A DNA stretch of 35,660 bases from CAVRZY01 sp963725415 (GCA_963725415.1 CAVRZY010000167.1:1-35660); one strand, 5' to 3'; positions 1-8,781 are shown, counted from the first letter of the stretch. The notes: a model not told the origin generated them from the sequence alone. Program-made: numbers and translations.

Positions 1-65
1 TTGGGCGGCATGTTCCCCCCGTAGGCCGTTGATTCGATTGGCGGCAGTGTCGGCCAGGGTGAAAT
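1..65. other. Unassigned 65-bp flank left of the IS1634 element
   Basis: This short stretch runs up to the left terminal repeat of the IS1634 element. The minus strand is open in one frame across its full length but is too short to assign. It does not obviously continue the TonB-dependent receptor on the other side of the element, so the two flanks may have been joined by a deletion or rearrangement. Confidence 0.3.
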
Positions 66-1854
66 CCTAGTGTCACGTATTTCTGAGCAACATACACGAT
101 TTGCCATTGATTATGGAAACTGGTCAGTCTATGATAGTGACACAGGAGCAATATTTTGTTCGCCCGCACGCAGACCAACGGTTCCCGCACCTACCTGCTC
201 ATCGTAGACAACCAGTGGGTGGATGGTAAGGTCAAGCAGCGCGTCCTGTTCCGACTCGGCCGGCTCGATCAACTTCTGGCCGACGGCCGACTCGATGCCC
301 TGGTGCAGTCGCTGGGACGGTTCTCGGAGAAGCTGGCGGTCCTCGGCGCGCGGAGCCGGGGCGAGAGCGTCGCCGCCCGGAGTTCCCGAATCGGCCCCGC
401 CCTCATCTTTCAACGGCTCTGGGAAGCCTGCTTGATCGACAAGGTTCTGAAGCATCTGCTGCGCGACCGCCGCTTCCAGTTCTCCGTGGAACGGGCCATC
501 TTCCTCACCGTGTTGCATCGTCTGTTCACCCCGGGCAGCGACCGGGCCGCCGAGAAGTGGAGAGACGACTACACCATCCCCGGCGCCGGCGCCTTGGGTC
601 TGCATCATCTCTACCGCGCCATGGCTTGGCTGGGAGAAGCGCTGCGGCAAGATCAACAAAGTGGCGCGACGCCTTTCGCGCCCCGGACCATCAAGGATCT
701 CATCGAGGAGGAACTGTTCGCCCAACGCCGGGACCTGTTCTCCCAATTGGACCTGGTGTTCTTCGACACCACCTCGATCTACTTCGAAGGAGAGGGAGGC
801 CAGACCATCGGCCAGCGCGGCCACTCCAAGGATCACCGTCCCGATCTGAAGCAGATGGTGGTGGGGGTGGTGTTGGATCAGAACGGCAGCCCGGTGTGCA
901 GCGAACTCTGGCCCGGCAACACGGCCGATGTGAAGAGCTTGGCGCCCGTCGTGGAGCGGCTGAAGACCCGGTTTCGGATCGGGACGGTTTGCGTGGTGGC
1001 CGATCGCGGGATGATCAGCGCCGAGACGGTGGCGGAAATCGAGAAGCGGGAGTGGCGTTACATCCTGGGCGTGCGCATGCGCAGTTCCACGCAAGCCAAG
1101 GCCGTGGTGGGACGGGCCGGGCGCTATGCGGAAGTCCATCCCCAGAGCGACGATCCCGATGATCCCTCTCCGCTGAAGGTCAAGGAAGTTTGGGTGGAGG
1201 ACCAGCGGCGATACGTGGTTTGTGTGAACGAGGACCAGGCCGCCAAGGATCGCTATGATCGGGAGGCGGTGGTGACGGCTTTGCGCGAGGCGCTGCGGCA
1301 AGGGGACAAGTCGCTGGTCGGCAACCGTGGGTATCGCAAGTTTCTGCGCAGCGGCGGCCAGCAGTTTGCAGTGGACGAGGACAAGGTGAGAGAGGAGGCG
1401 CGTTACGACGGCAAGTGGGTGCTGACGACCAACACCGATCTGCCGGCCCGCGAGGTGGCCTTGAAGTACAAGCAACTGTGGATGGTCGAGGCCGTCTTCC
1501 GTTCAATGAAATCGCTGCTGGACACCCGGCCCATCTTCCACCAGTGCGATGAGACCATCCGCGGGCATGTGTTCTGTTCCTTCCTGGCGCTGGTGTTGCG
1601 CAAGGAACTGGAAGACCGGTTGGCCCGCAAGGAGTGGAAGTTGGAATGGGCCGACGTGATTCGCGATCTGGACAACCTGCTGGAGATGGAAGTCTCCATC
1701 ACCGGCAAGGGTTACGTGTTTCGCAGTGAGGCCAAAGGAACCACGGGCAAGGTGTTCCAGGCCTGTGGTGTCGCGTTGCCGCCGGCGCTTCGATCATCCT
1801 GATCCCGCGTCTACCGACCGGAGGTCCACCCGCCTGCAGAGGCGTGTCACTAGG
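66..1854 (+). mobile_element. IS1634-family insertion sequence
   Basis: The element is bounded by short inverted repeats. The left end (66-77) reads CCTAGTGTCACG, and the reverse complement of the right end (1843-1854) reads CCTAGTGACACG. A second copy of the TAGTGACAC core lies at 134-142, just before the transposase ribosome binding site. One complete transposase gene fills the interior. The right end lies inside the 3' part of a TonB-dependent receptor gene. No clean target duplication is visible. GAAAT lies directly outside the left end (61-65) and again 8 bp outside the right end (1863-1867), which may be chance. Confidence 0.7.
156..1802 (+). CDS. IS1634-family transposase (intact)
   Basis: DDE transposase of 548 residues that would cut and rejoin the IS1634 ends. 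The family call rests on the overall sequence style and length and on three acidic positions in typical settings: an FFDTTSIYFE segment near residue 205, CVVADRGM near residue 280, and a C-terminal WMVEAVFRSMK segment near residue 447 carrying the glutamate. The start is a TTG at 156, chosen because an AGGAG ribosome binding site lies at 144-148 with 7-base spacing; no in-frame ATG fits. The frame is uninterrupted from start to stop, unlike most neighbouring mobile genes, so this copy may be active or recently inserted. The stop lies about 40 bp before the right terminal repeat. Confidence 0.9.
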   Translation: MFARTQTNGSRTYLLIVDNQWVDGKVKQRVLFRLGRLDQLLADGRLDALVQSLGRFSEKLAVLGARSRGESVAARSSRIGPALIFQRLWEACLIDKVLKHLLRDRRFQFSVERAIFLTVLHRLFTPGSDRAAEKWRDDYTIPGAGALGLHHLYRAMAWLGEALRQDQQSGATPFAPRTIKDLIEEELFAQRRDLFSQLDLVFFDTTSIYFEGEGGQTIGQRGHSKDHRPDLKQMVVGVVLDQNGSPVCSELWPGNTADVKSLAPVVERLKTRFRIGTVCVVADRGMISAETVAEIEKREWRYILGVRMRSSTQAKAVVGRAGRYAEVHPQSDDPDDPSPLKVKEVWVEDQRRYVVCVNEDQAAKDRYDREAVVTALREALRQGDKSLVGNRGYRKFLRSGGQQFAVDEDKVREEARYDGKWVLTTNTDLPAREVALKYKQLWMVEAVFRSMKSLLDTRPIFHQCDETIRGHVFCSFLALVLRKELEDRLARKEWKLEWADVIRDLDNLLEMEVSITGKGYVFRSEAKGTTGKVFQACGVALPPALRSS

Positions 1855-4441
1855 CGTTTTCCGAAATCGCAACTCCTGAGAAATGAGATACTTCGGTCGA
1901 GCTGCTGTTGAAGATGAGCCTCAGCGTCGTCAATCGTCTTCGAGAAGCTGTAGGAGCCACTCAACATCAGCGAGGAAGTGAGCCGTCCACGGAGTGAAAG
2001 CCGCAGGCCGTTGTACACACTGTTGGCGGTGCCCTCGAAAGCCATCGCCTCCGATACCGCCGAAACCGGCCGGAAGTAGTTCTGCTGCAGCAGCGCCGCC
2101 TGGGAGTTGCCGGCGGCGAGGAAAACGGCGGACTTCTGCGAGTCCGGCGGATTGAAATCGCGCGAGCGCGCCAGATGCGTCCCTTTCACCCGCACGTAGC
2201 CGGCATCCATCGTCAGGCCTGGACGGATCTGGCTGCTAAGCACGAGGTTCGCCTGCTGCGAATTGCCCAGCCGCCAGCCGTTCGAGAAAGCGATCAGGCC
2301 GGTCGGAGGACTGCTGGAGGGGAATGCCGGCAGCTTCTGGGCGGAGGACTGGAAGACGGCTGCGGCTGCGGCACCCGGCAGGATCGCTCGCGTTATCTGC
2401 ACGCCATCGCCCGCCGCCGCCAGATACGTGGCCAAATTCAGCAGGCGGTCGTAGAACAGCCCGTACGACCCGCGGAGCGTGAGTCTGCCATCCGCCAGCG
2501 CCTGGTAGGCGAAACCAATGCGTGGCTGGATGTTGTTCCGGTCCGTGGGGGGCGAACGGCGCAGCGACAGTTGGTCGAAGACCTGCGGCATGGCTGTCGA
2601 GCCGGGATTCAGCACATCTCGTCCATTCCACGTCGTAGCGCACGCCCAGGTCCAGCGTCAGGCGTGGCTGGATGCGCCACGTGTCCTGGACGAAGAAGCC
2701 CATGCTCGTTTTCCCGGCATCGGCCACCGGGTTGCCGAACTGCTGGACATAGGTCGACGCCAGACCTAACCCGAAGGCCTGCACCGCAGTCAGTTGCGGA
2801 GAACCCGTCGCCGCTCCCGGCGCCGACTGCGCGCTGAAAGTGAACAGCCCGTTGGTCAAACGATGATACTCCACAGTGGAAGGACAGAGCATCAGATCGC
2901 CGCCCACCTTGGACGTGTGCGCCCCCAACAAGACAGTCAGCGCATCATCCAGATGCACATGCTTCTCCGTGCGGTAGTGTGGAAGGACGTTCTCCCGCCC
3001 CAGGAAAGCGACTCCGGAGATGTTCACCGGGGCGCCCAGCCCGTTTGGCGTCATGTCGAACTTCCGCTGTCCCCAGGAAAAGCGCAGGTCGTTCAGTGTT
3101 CGGGGGCTCAGAACCGAACTCAGGCTGAGCACTGCCGTCGGGTCCAGGGTGGTCAACGCGGCGGTCCGTTCGAACGCCAGTAGACCCGAGATCTGATCGT
3201 TGTTCTGCGCCTCAAACGAGCTCAGCCTGTCGTGCGCATAGTTGAAACGCGCCGACAAGCGATGAGCCCGGGAGAGCTCGTGGTCGAAACGCGCCATGTA
3301 GGCCCCGGTCTGCTGGCTGATCGGGTAAACCCCACCCAAACCCAACAACGGCGTGATGTGGTAAGCGGGCGCCACGTTCGTGTCCGGATCGAGTCCGGTC
3401 TGAGCGATGGCCGAGCCGCGAATCGCCGCGCGCACCGCCACGTTCGTCGGATCGCTGGCCGCCAGCGCCTGCTGCACTGTGGTCAAACCCAAGGCGGCGG
3501 AACTGGCGCCGATTCGTGAAAAGCCGCTCTCCTGCCGCCGCAATTGCTCGCAGCGAAATGAAGAAAAATGATCGATCTTTTCTCAGCGGCCCACCGAGGC
3601 TCGCACCGTACTGGGTGCGAGTATAGGGAGGGTTCCTGACGGAGGAGAAGATATTAGTGGCGTCCAGGCTCCGGTGGCGAAGAAACCCGAACAGACTGCC
3701 GTGGAAATCGTTGCCGCCGGCCTTGGTTACTACGTTCACCACGCCTCCCGCAGCTCGCCCGTACTCGGCCTGGTAGCCGCTGGTCAGTACCTGAAACTCC
3801 TGAACCGCCTCCATCGGCACGCTGCCGCGGACACCCCCGGTCGTTTCATCGTTGAGGTCCGCGCCATCCATTTGTAGAGAGTTCGTTCTTGGGCGCTGCC
3901 CCATGACATTGAAGCCCGAGCTCGTGGCGACCGCGTGGACCCTCAGGGTGTCGCGCTGGAGTCCTGAATCCAACAATGCAAAGTCGAGAAAACTTCGTTG
4001 GTTGATCGGCAACCCGTGAATTTCAGCCTGGCTAACGTGGGTGTGAACCGGGATCGTGTACGAATCCACCGCGCTGCTGGTGGCTGCCACCGTGATCTCC
4101 TCGCGGTGCGTTCCCGGACGCAGGATAAACCGGAGCGCCGCCTCGTGTCCCAACAGGACCTTCACGGTGGATTGCTGCGCGTCAAAGCCATTTGCCGTGA
4201 CCACAACCGTGTAGTCGCCGGGCACCAGCGCCGGGAAGTAGGTTGATTCCCCAGTTACGGCCGCTGTGCGTGCCCAGTTTCTCTCTGGCATCCTCGCCGT
4301 GATCGAGGCGCTCGGCATCGACGCGCCGCTGCTATCTACCACCGAAACCCGCAGGCTTCCATAAACCGCGGATACTTGGCTGAGACATCCTGCGGAACCC
4401 CAAAAAATCAATAATAGAAGCAGAACGACGATGTTGGACAT
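1855..4441 (-). pseudogene. TonB-dependent receptor, Oar-like, frameshifted and cut at its 3' end by IS1634
   Basis: Outer-membrane receptor for TonB-energised uptake of an unknown substrate. It starts at ATG 4441 behind an AGGGAGGG ribosome binding site and has a hydrophobic signal peptide ending in SAGC or SQVSA. A carboxypeptidase-regulatory-like beta domain follows, then a plug with MDGADLND, QAEYGRAAGGVVNVVTKAGG and GGPLRKDRSFFF, then beta-barrel segments such as FVQDTWRIQPRLTLDLG. The frame breaks twice. Near 3553 FFFIS should run on to EQLRRQESGF; near 2617 RYDVEW should run on to DVLNPGS. Both fit single-base indels. The barrel ends abruptly at about 1863, where the IS1634 element begins, so the last part of the protein is lost. 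It lies downstream of the small secreted protein gene at 4566-4847 in the same orientation. Family call is secure; substrate is unknown. Confidence 0.85.
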
Positions 4442-4565
4442 TGAAGCCCTCCCTGACGTTGACCAAGACATCTCCAACGGCACCCCAGCCGAGAGTGCGC
4501 TTCTGCCCTAAGGAAAGGAGTGGGCGATGCCCGCCTGGGCTGCCGCGTCTAATTTCGCCGGCCGC

Positions 4566-4847
4566 CTACCGAAGACGGCCAGAGTCAACAGCCGCTCTGG
4601 GAGGCGCGCGGCACGGGTTGGCCGACTCCGTAGCGGTGGATGGCTGTTGTGAGGGGTCTTGGGAGGTCGCGCCGAAAGACTCGGCTATTGGGGCAAGCTG
4701 CGGGGCAGTTTCGGGTACTTCGCTCTGCAACTTGGCGGCCGCGCAGATAGTGCAGTGTCCATCGTGATGCGGGTCAGCCGAGTGCGAGCAGACGGCAAGC
4801 GTTGTGATCAGCAGCAGAAATACCAGCAACAGAGAGGCGGTACGCAC
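4566..4847 (-). CDS. Small secreted HxxxHCxxC protein (DUF2946-like)
   Basis: Protein of 93 residues with an N-terminal hydrophobic signal (SLLLVFLLLITTLAVCS) followed by a His/Cys cluster, HSADPHHDGHCTICAAAK. This layout resembles the DUF2946 family of small periplasmic proteins, often found beside TonB-dependent receptors. Metal binding is suggested by the cluster but not shown. The start is a GTG at 4847, 20 bases after a good -10 box. The downstream receptor gene begins 124 bp further on in the same direction, so the two may be co-transcribed. The C-terminal third is Ser/Pro/Ala-rich and looks disordered. Confidence 0.6.
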   Translation of the reverse strand: MRTASLLLVFLLLITTLAVCSHSADPHHDGHCTICAAAKLQSEVPETAPQLAPIAESFGATSQDPSQQPSTATESANPCRAPPRAAVDSGRLR

Positions 4848-4867
4848 TGTAATCTGCTTCTAAGTGT

Positions 4868-4873
4868 ATTATA
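4868..4873 (-). promoter_or_regulatory. -10 box TATAAT upstream of the secreted protein/receptor pair
   Basis: The minus strand reads GGATATAATACAC here, a perfect TATAAT 20 bases before the GTG start at 4847. No good -35 at 16-18 bp spacing is seen. The A/T-rich spot stands out in GC-rich surroundings. Confidence 0.45.
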
Positions 4874-5013
4874 TCCTGTAATGCCGTTCAACCATTTCGG
4901 GAGCACTCTGACCGAGCATGTTTCGAGATCGACGGTCGAGGCGCTCCGTCGGGGAACCGATAGCGGGCTCTTGCCGACCGGCATCGGGAACGCCACCACT
5001 CGCTAGATGGAAC

Positions 5014-5042
5014 TTGCATTTATTTTAATTTGTTGGTACTGT
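5014..5042 (+). promoter_or_regulatory. Possible sigma-70 promoter for the padR gene
   Basis: TTGCAT at 5014-5019 and TACTGT at 5037-5042 are separated by 17 bases of A/T-rich sequence. The site lies about 105 bp upstream of the likely padR start at 5147. The match is partial, so this is a suggestion only. Confidence 0.3.
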
Positions 5043-5146
5043 GACGATCAAGAAGATGTGGCCCCGACAGCATGCGGCCAGGGAGGCGAGCATTGCCGAG
5101 AAGGATCTGTACGCGGCACGGAAGGAAGCACCCGTGTACCTGTGCG

Positions 5147-5485
5147 ATGGGGAATCTGTATCGTTTCGTCGAGCCAGTGGTGTTGCTGCTTCTAAAGACC
5201 AAGGGCCGCTCTTATGGCTACGACCTGTCCTCGGAGCTGCAGCAACACGCCTTGACCGACGCCGAGATCGAGCGTGCAGCGCTATACCGCACCCTGAGGC
5301 AGTTGGAAATGAATGGCAACGTCGCCTCCGAATGGGAGACTGACAAGGGAGGGCCGGCACGCCGGGTCTACAAACTCACGGCAAAGGGGGAGAAACATCT
5401 CGAGGAGTGGGCGGAAGTCCTCGGGCACGTCTCCAAGTCAATGGCCCGATTTGTCAGCCAGGCCCGCAGCCTTCAGAAAGCCTGA
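5147..5485 (+). CDS. PadR-family transcriptional regulator
   Basis: Winged-helix repressor of about 112 residues. The PadR pattern is clear: an N-terminal helix LYRFVEPVVLLLLKTKGRSYGYDL, the recognition region ALYRTLRQLEMNGNVASEWE, the wing GPARRVYKLTAKGEKHLEEW, and a C-terminal dimerisation helix. I prefer the ATG at 5147 (MGNLYRFVEP) because family members start just before the first helix. An upstream in-frame start at 5072 would add an unlikely Arg/Cys-rich leader. Only a weak GGAAG lies about 20 bases upstream. PadR genes are often found beside NifX/NifB-type proteins, as here (about 6.6-7.1 kb), so it may control that cluster. That link is inferred. Confidence 0.85.
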   Translation: MGNLYRFVEPVVLLLLKTKGRSYGYDLSSELQQHALTDAEIERAALYRTLRQLEMNGNVASEWETDKGGPARRVYKLTAKGEKHLEEWAEVLGHVSKSMARFVSQARSLQKA

Positions 5486-5528
5486 TTCTGGCGGAGCCGC
5501 ATGCCGGGCAAGGATTGAGTAGTCAACC

Positions 5529-6560
5529 TTGATTCTCCACCTGGCTGCGTCGGGTGTCTTCTACTGGATGAAGAGGAGGCCAAAATGCGAGTTGCAGCTC
5601 GACTGTTGGCGATTGGATTCAGGGGGGGACAGATCATCTGGGCCGTCGGCCATTTATTCGCTGATCCCTCTTGCCTTCTGTTCTCTCGTGCTGTCAGGCC
5701 TGCTGGCCTCAGCTCCGGGGGGTGCCACCGAAAAGGCCGGCGTTGTGGCGCCGGGCGCCAAGCTAGTTCTGCTAGGGGACACCTTCAGCTTCACAGAAGG
5801 TCCGGCCGCGGATGCCCAGGGGAATGTGTTCTTCACGGACCAACCCAACAACAAGATCTACAAATGGTCGCTTGATGGGAAGCTGTCCGTCTTTCACGAG
5901 AGTCCAGGCCGGGCCAACGGCCTCTACTTCGACGAATCAGGCAACCTGTACGCCTGCGCGGATCTCAACAATGAGCTTTGGATGATCGATCCGTCGGGAA
6001 GAGCTACCGTCCTGGTAAAAGACTTCGAGGGGAAGAAGTTGAACGGCCCGAACGACCTCTGGATCGACCCCAAAGGGGGGGTCTACTTCACGGATCCGTT
6101 CTACAGGAGGGACTACTGGACGCGTGGCCCGAGGGAGCAAGACGGCCAGCACGTGTACTACCTCGCGCCGGACCGCAAGAGACTGCTGAGGGTGACAACT
6201 GATCTTCAACAGCCGAACGGGGTCATCGGGACGCGGGATGGAAAGCGCCTCTATGTTGCGGACATCAGGGCGAGGAAGACCTATGTCTACACGATCAATC
6301 CTGACGGCACGCTCGGCGAGAAGAAGCTCTTCGCCGATATGGGTTCCGACGGTATGACAATGGACGAGGAGGAGAACATCTACCTAGTGGGCAAGGGTGT
6401 CACGGTCTTCAACGTCCGCGGGGAACAGATTGACCACATCGAGGTTCCGGAAAGCTGGACAGCCAATGTCACATTCGGCGGCAAGGACCAGCGCACTCTC
6501 TTCATCACTGCCATGGATTCGCTGTACTCCATCCAGACACGCGTCCACGGCGCACGGTAG
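5529..6560 (+). CDS. SMP-30/gluconolactonase-like secreted protein
   Basis: Six-bladed beta-propeller of the SMP-30/gluconolactonase/LRE family, probably a calcium-dependent lactonase acting outside the cytoplasm. Family ligand positions are visible: FTEGPAADAQGNVFFTD, SPGRANGLYFDESGNLYAC, LNGPNDLWIDPKGGVYFTDPFY, and the late aspartate in GSDGMTMDEEENIY. A signal-like stretch (SLIPLAFCSLVLSGLLASAPGG) precedes the propeller. The start is uncertain. The strongest ribosome binding site (GAGGAGG) points to ATG 5585, which is in another frame and would join only through a slip near the run of seven G at 5622-5628. The frame given opens with a TTG at 5529. The gene starts 43 bp after padR on the same strand. 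Confidence 0.8.
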   Translation: MILHLAASGVFYWMKRRPKCELQLDCWRLDSGGDRSSGPSAIYSLIPLAFCSLVLSGLLASAPGGATEKAGVVAPGAKLVLLGDTFSFTEGPAADAQGNVFFTDQPNNKIYKWSLDGKLSVFHESPGRANGLYFDESGNLYACADLNNELWMIDPSGRATVLVKDFEGKKLNGPNDLWIDPKGGVYFTDPFYRRDYWTRGPREQDGQHVYYLAPDRKRLLRVTTDLQQPNGVIGTRDGKRLYVADIRARKTYVYTINPDGTLGEKKLFADMGSDGMTMDEEENIYLVGKGVTVFNVRGEQIDHIEVPESWTANVTFGGKDQRTLFITAMDSLYSIQTRVHGAR

Positions 6561-6634
6561 CACGCACCCAGTTGGGCCTAACGCCTGGAAGGGATGGGGC
6601 GGAAGCTCGTTTGCCGACCCTCCGCCTCAGTAGC

Positions 6635-7069
6635 ATGGTGTTCATATTACTTCTGGGTCGCAGACGCCTGCGCCTGCTGCCGGGCGGCGAAGCCGCGGCC
6701 GAAACCACGCCCGGACACAAGGACAAACATATCAAGATCGCGATTCCCCTGGCGAACGGGAGGCTTTCGATGCATTTCGGACACTGCGAGCGTTTCGCCC
6801 TCGTCAACGTGGACCCGACGGAAGAAGAGATACTCAAGCGGGAGGACATCGACGCTCCTCCGCATGAGTCAGGCCTGTTGCCTCCCTGGCTGGCGGAGCG
6901 CGGCACGAACGTGATCATCACCGGCGGTATGGGGCAGCGCGCCCAAGCACTGTTCGCAGAGCGGGGTATCCAGGTGGTGGTTGGCGCACCCGCGGATACG
7001 CCCGAACGCTTGGTCGGCGACTACCTTGCCGGGACGCTACAAGTGGGTAAGAATGTCTGTGACCACTGA
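6635..7069 (+). CDS. NifX/NifB-type molybdenum-iron cluster-binding domain protein
   Basis: Single-domain member of the dinitrogenase iron-molybdenum cofactor family (NifX, NafY, NifB C-terminus). Family marks are strong: IKIAIPLANGRLSMHFGHCERFALVNVD, then PPHESGLLPPWLAERG, IITGGMGQRAQALFAERGIQVVVGA, and the C-terminal GKNVCDH. No nif structural genes lie in the window, and such stand-alone proteins occur in non-fixing bacteria, so a role in nitrogen fixation should not be assumed. The start is uncertain: the domain begins near 6738 and the region before it is a basic, Gly-rich leader; ATG 6635 is the first sensible start and TTG 6572 would lengthen it. A DUF1847 remnant follows beyond the IS256 element, suggesting a former padR-nifX-DUF1847 cluster. 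Confidence 0.8.
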   Translation: MVFILLLGRRRLRLLPGGEAAAETTPGHKDKHIKIAIPLANGRLSMHFGHCERFALVNVDPTEEEILKREDIDAPPHESGLLPPWLAERGTNVIITGGMGQRAQALFAERGIQVVVGAPADTPERLVGDYLAGTLQVGKNVCDH

Positions 7070-7075
7070 GACCCC

Positions 7076-7146
7076 GTGACCATCAGCGCCCAGAGTGGTG
7101 ACGGCCGGTGCTTGCACTGCGGAGGTGATGATGAAGAACAGGGGAT
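7076..7146 (+). pseudogene. Possible 5' stub of the DUF1847 gene, cut by IS256
   Basis: After the nifX stop the same frame stays open from a GTG at 7076 and encodes a CLHCGG segment before the left IS256 end at 7147. DUF1847 proteins usually carry an N-terminal Cys motif, so this could be the start of the gene whose later part lies at 8577-8766. The match is too short to be sure, and about 50-60 residues would be missing between the two pieces. Confidence 0.25.
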
Positions 7147-7184
7147 GCCCGGTAGATCGTAGAAAGTAGCGACTCTCACTCCCC

Positions 7185-7207
7185 GAGGCGTGGTAGCCTC
7201 AGGGAAA
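7185..7207 (+). terminator. Hairpin with T-tract just inside the left end of IS256
   Basis: GAGGC (7185-7189) pairs with GCCTC (7196-7200) around a 6-base loop, followed closely by AAATTTTT. It lies between the left repeat and the transposase start and could shield the transposase from outside transcription, a feature known from several IS families. Confidence 0.4.
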
Positions 7208-7263
7208 TTTTTCTTCCAGGAAAAAGGAGAGTCGCTATGCAGAAACGATATCAGATTGACAAG

Positions 7264-7266
7264 TAG
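7264..7266 (+). other. In-frame amber codon 10 of the IS256 transposase
   Basis: The best start, ATG 7237 behind AAGGAGAG, opens the transposase frame, but codon 10 is TAG. The frame continues unbroken after it to 8532. The residue replaced is unknown; TGG, CAG or AAG are one change away. Translation without read-through would need a weak internal GTG such as 7303. Confidence 0.8.
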
Positions 7267-7302
7267 CGGGCGGTACAGCAGTTCCGCCGACTGGCCACCG
7301 AA

Positions 7303-8532
7303 GTGAATCCCACCGTGCAGATGATGCTCCCGATGGCGGGCATCGTGGGGTTGCTGCAGGAGGGCGTGGGCCACCTGCTGCGCGAAGCCGGGCTGCAGTT
7401 GATGATGCTGGTGATGGACGAGGAGGCCCGTCACCTGGCCGGAGAGCGGCACCAGCAGAATCCCGGCCGCCAGGCGCACCGGTGGGGCAAAGAGCAAGGC
7501 TACTGCGTGGTTGACGGGCAGAAGGTCCCGATCCCGAGGACGCGTTTGCGCAGCAAAGAGAAGCGCGAAGTCCGGCTCGGCAGCTACGAGCTGTTCCAGC
7601 GCAGCGGTCCGCTGGAAGCCTCGGTGTGGGACAAGATGATGCGCGGGCTGTCGACGCGGAACTATGAGCCGGTGGTGAGGGAGTTCACGAGCGCCTATGG
7701 CATCGAGAAGTCGGCGGTGAGCGAGAACTTCATCGAGGCCAGCCGCGAGAAGCTGAAGCAGTTGATGGAGCGGCCGCTGGGCGAACTGCGGTTGTGCGCG
7801 GTGCTGATCGACGGCACGCCGTTCAAGGATCGCCAGATGATTGTGGCGTTGGGCATCGGCTGCGACGGGCGGAAAACGGTGTTGGGCCTGCGCGAAGGGG
7901 CCACGGAAAACGCCACGGTGGTGGGCGCCTTGCTGAGCGATCTGGTGGAGCGCGGGTTGGACTTCTCCACTCCGCGGCTGTACATTCTGGACGGCGCAAA
8001 GGCGCTGCATGCCGCGGTGCGCCGGCACGCCGGCGAGTCGGCGTTCGTGCAACGGTGTCAAGTTCATAAGAAGCGCAACGTCCTGGACCATCTGCCGGAG
8101 GAGCACAAGCCGGCGGTGAAGCGAAAGCTTCAGGCGGCTTACGCCATGGCGGGGTACGACGACGCCAAGCGCGCCTTGGAGCGATTGCATCGAGAGCTGA
8201 TGGACCTCAATCCCAGCGCCGCGCGCAGCTTGGAGGAGGGGATGGAGGAAACCATCACCGTCCACAAGTTGCGCGTGCCGGACCAACTTCGCCGCAGCCT
8301 GGCCAGTACCAATATCATCGAATCGGCATTCTCAGTGGTAGAGACGGTCTGCCGGAATGTGAAGCGCTGGAGGGACGGCGACCAAATCGAACGTTGGGTC
8401 GGCTCCGGTCTGCTGGTGGCGGAACGGCAGTTCCGCAAGGTCATCGGCTATCGGCAGATCCCGCTGCTGCTCTCATCCATGGCGAATGCAATTTCCAAGA
8501 AGCCCATTGCGAAAGGAGCCGCAGTGGCGTAG
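7303..8532 (+). CDS. IS256-family (mutator-type) transposase
   Basis: DDE transposase, 409 residues from the GTG at 7303 and 431 if counted from the likely original ATG at 7237. The family pattern is clear: RSGPLEASVWDKMMRGLSTR upstream of the catalytic core, the first aspartate in CAVLIDGTPF, the second in LYILDGAKAL, the Cys/His segment RCQVHKKRNVLDHLP, and the glutamate in STNIIESAFSVV. The full catalytic domain is intact. The natural start has a good ribosome binding site, but the frame is stopped by TAG at codon 10, and no convincing ribosome binding site precedes GTG 7303. The copy is therefore probably poorly expressed or dead unless the stop is read through. Confidence 0.85.
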   Translation: MNPTVQMMLPMAGIVGLLQEGVGHLLREAGLQLMMLVMDEEARHLAGERHQQNPGRQAHRWGKEQGYCVVDGQKVPIPRTRLRSKEKREVRLGSYELFQRSGPLEASVWDKMMRGLSTRNYEPVVREFTSAYGIEKSAVSENFIEASREKLKQLMERPLGELRLCAVLIDGTPFKDRQMIVALGIGCDGRKTVLGLREGATENATVVGALLSDLVERGLDFSTPRLYILDGAKALHAAVRRHAGESAFVQRCQVHKKRNVLDHLPEEHKPAVKRKLQAAYAMAGYDDAKRALERLHRELMDLNPSAARSLEEGMEETITVHKLRVPDQLRRSLASTNIIESAFSVVETVCRNVKRWRDGDQIERWVGSGLLVAERQFRKVIGYRQIPLLLSSMANAISKKPIAKGAAVA

Positions 8533-8576
8533 TTTATATGTTCCGAGAGTCGCTCACTTTCAACGGGATTCCGGGC

Positions 8577-8766
8577 AACGTCTCATCCCGCTTCGCCGAA
8601 GCTGCAGGATTCTCCCACTTGGGGATTGCCTTCTGCATCGGACTCGCCGAGGAAGCGCGGACCTACAAGGACTTCCTCGACAAGCGCTTTCGCGTCTCAT
8701 CGGTCTGCTGCAAAGTCTGCGGCATACCCAAGTCGCGGTTCAGCTTTAATCAGATCTGTCCCGACG
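8577..8766 (+). pseudogene. DUF1847-domain protein remnant between IS256 and IS21
   Basis: An open stretch directly right of IS256 encodes FAEAAGFSHLGIAFCIGLAE, then VSSVCCKVCGIPKSRF, which matches the core of DUF1847 proteins (a Cys-rich family of unknown function). Both ends are missing: the N-terminus at the IS256 right end, and the C-terminus at the left end of IS21. Members of this family often sit with NifX-type and PadR genes, so this is likely the third member of the cluster beginning at 5147. Confidence 0.7.
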
Positions 8767-8781
8767 CCTCGGGGGACACCC

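Larger units (their letters stand above)
7147..8576 (+). mobile_element. IS256-family insertion sequence
   Basis: Imperfect inverted repeats of about 31-32 bp bound the element. Both begin GCCCGG when read inwards and share GAAAGT and GCGACTCTC; the left copy is 7147-7177 and the right copy 8545-8576. One transposase gene lies inside. No 8-9 bp target duplication is visible, and the flanks carry parts of a DUF1847 gene that do not join cleanly, so a deletion probably accompanied or followed insertion. Confidence 0.8.

Noticed and set aside
129..1475. Long minus-strand open frame of 448 codons opposite the IS1634 transposase
   Set aside because: It is the shadow of a GC-rich gene; the composition is His/Leu/Gly-rich without domains, and the plus-strand transposase explains the region.
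61..1867. GAAAT flanks as the IS1634 target duplication
   Set aside because: The left copy touches the element end but the right copy is 8 bp away, so the match is not symmetric.
7021..8286. Minus-strand open frame of 421 codons over the IS256 transposase
   Set aside because: Mirror of the transposase frame, no ribosome binding site or domain; the plus strand has clear catalytic motifs.
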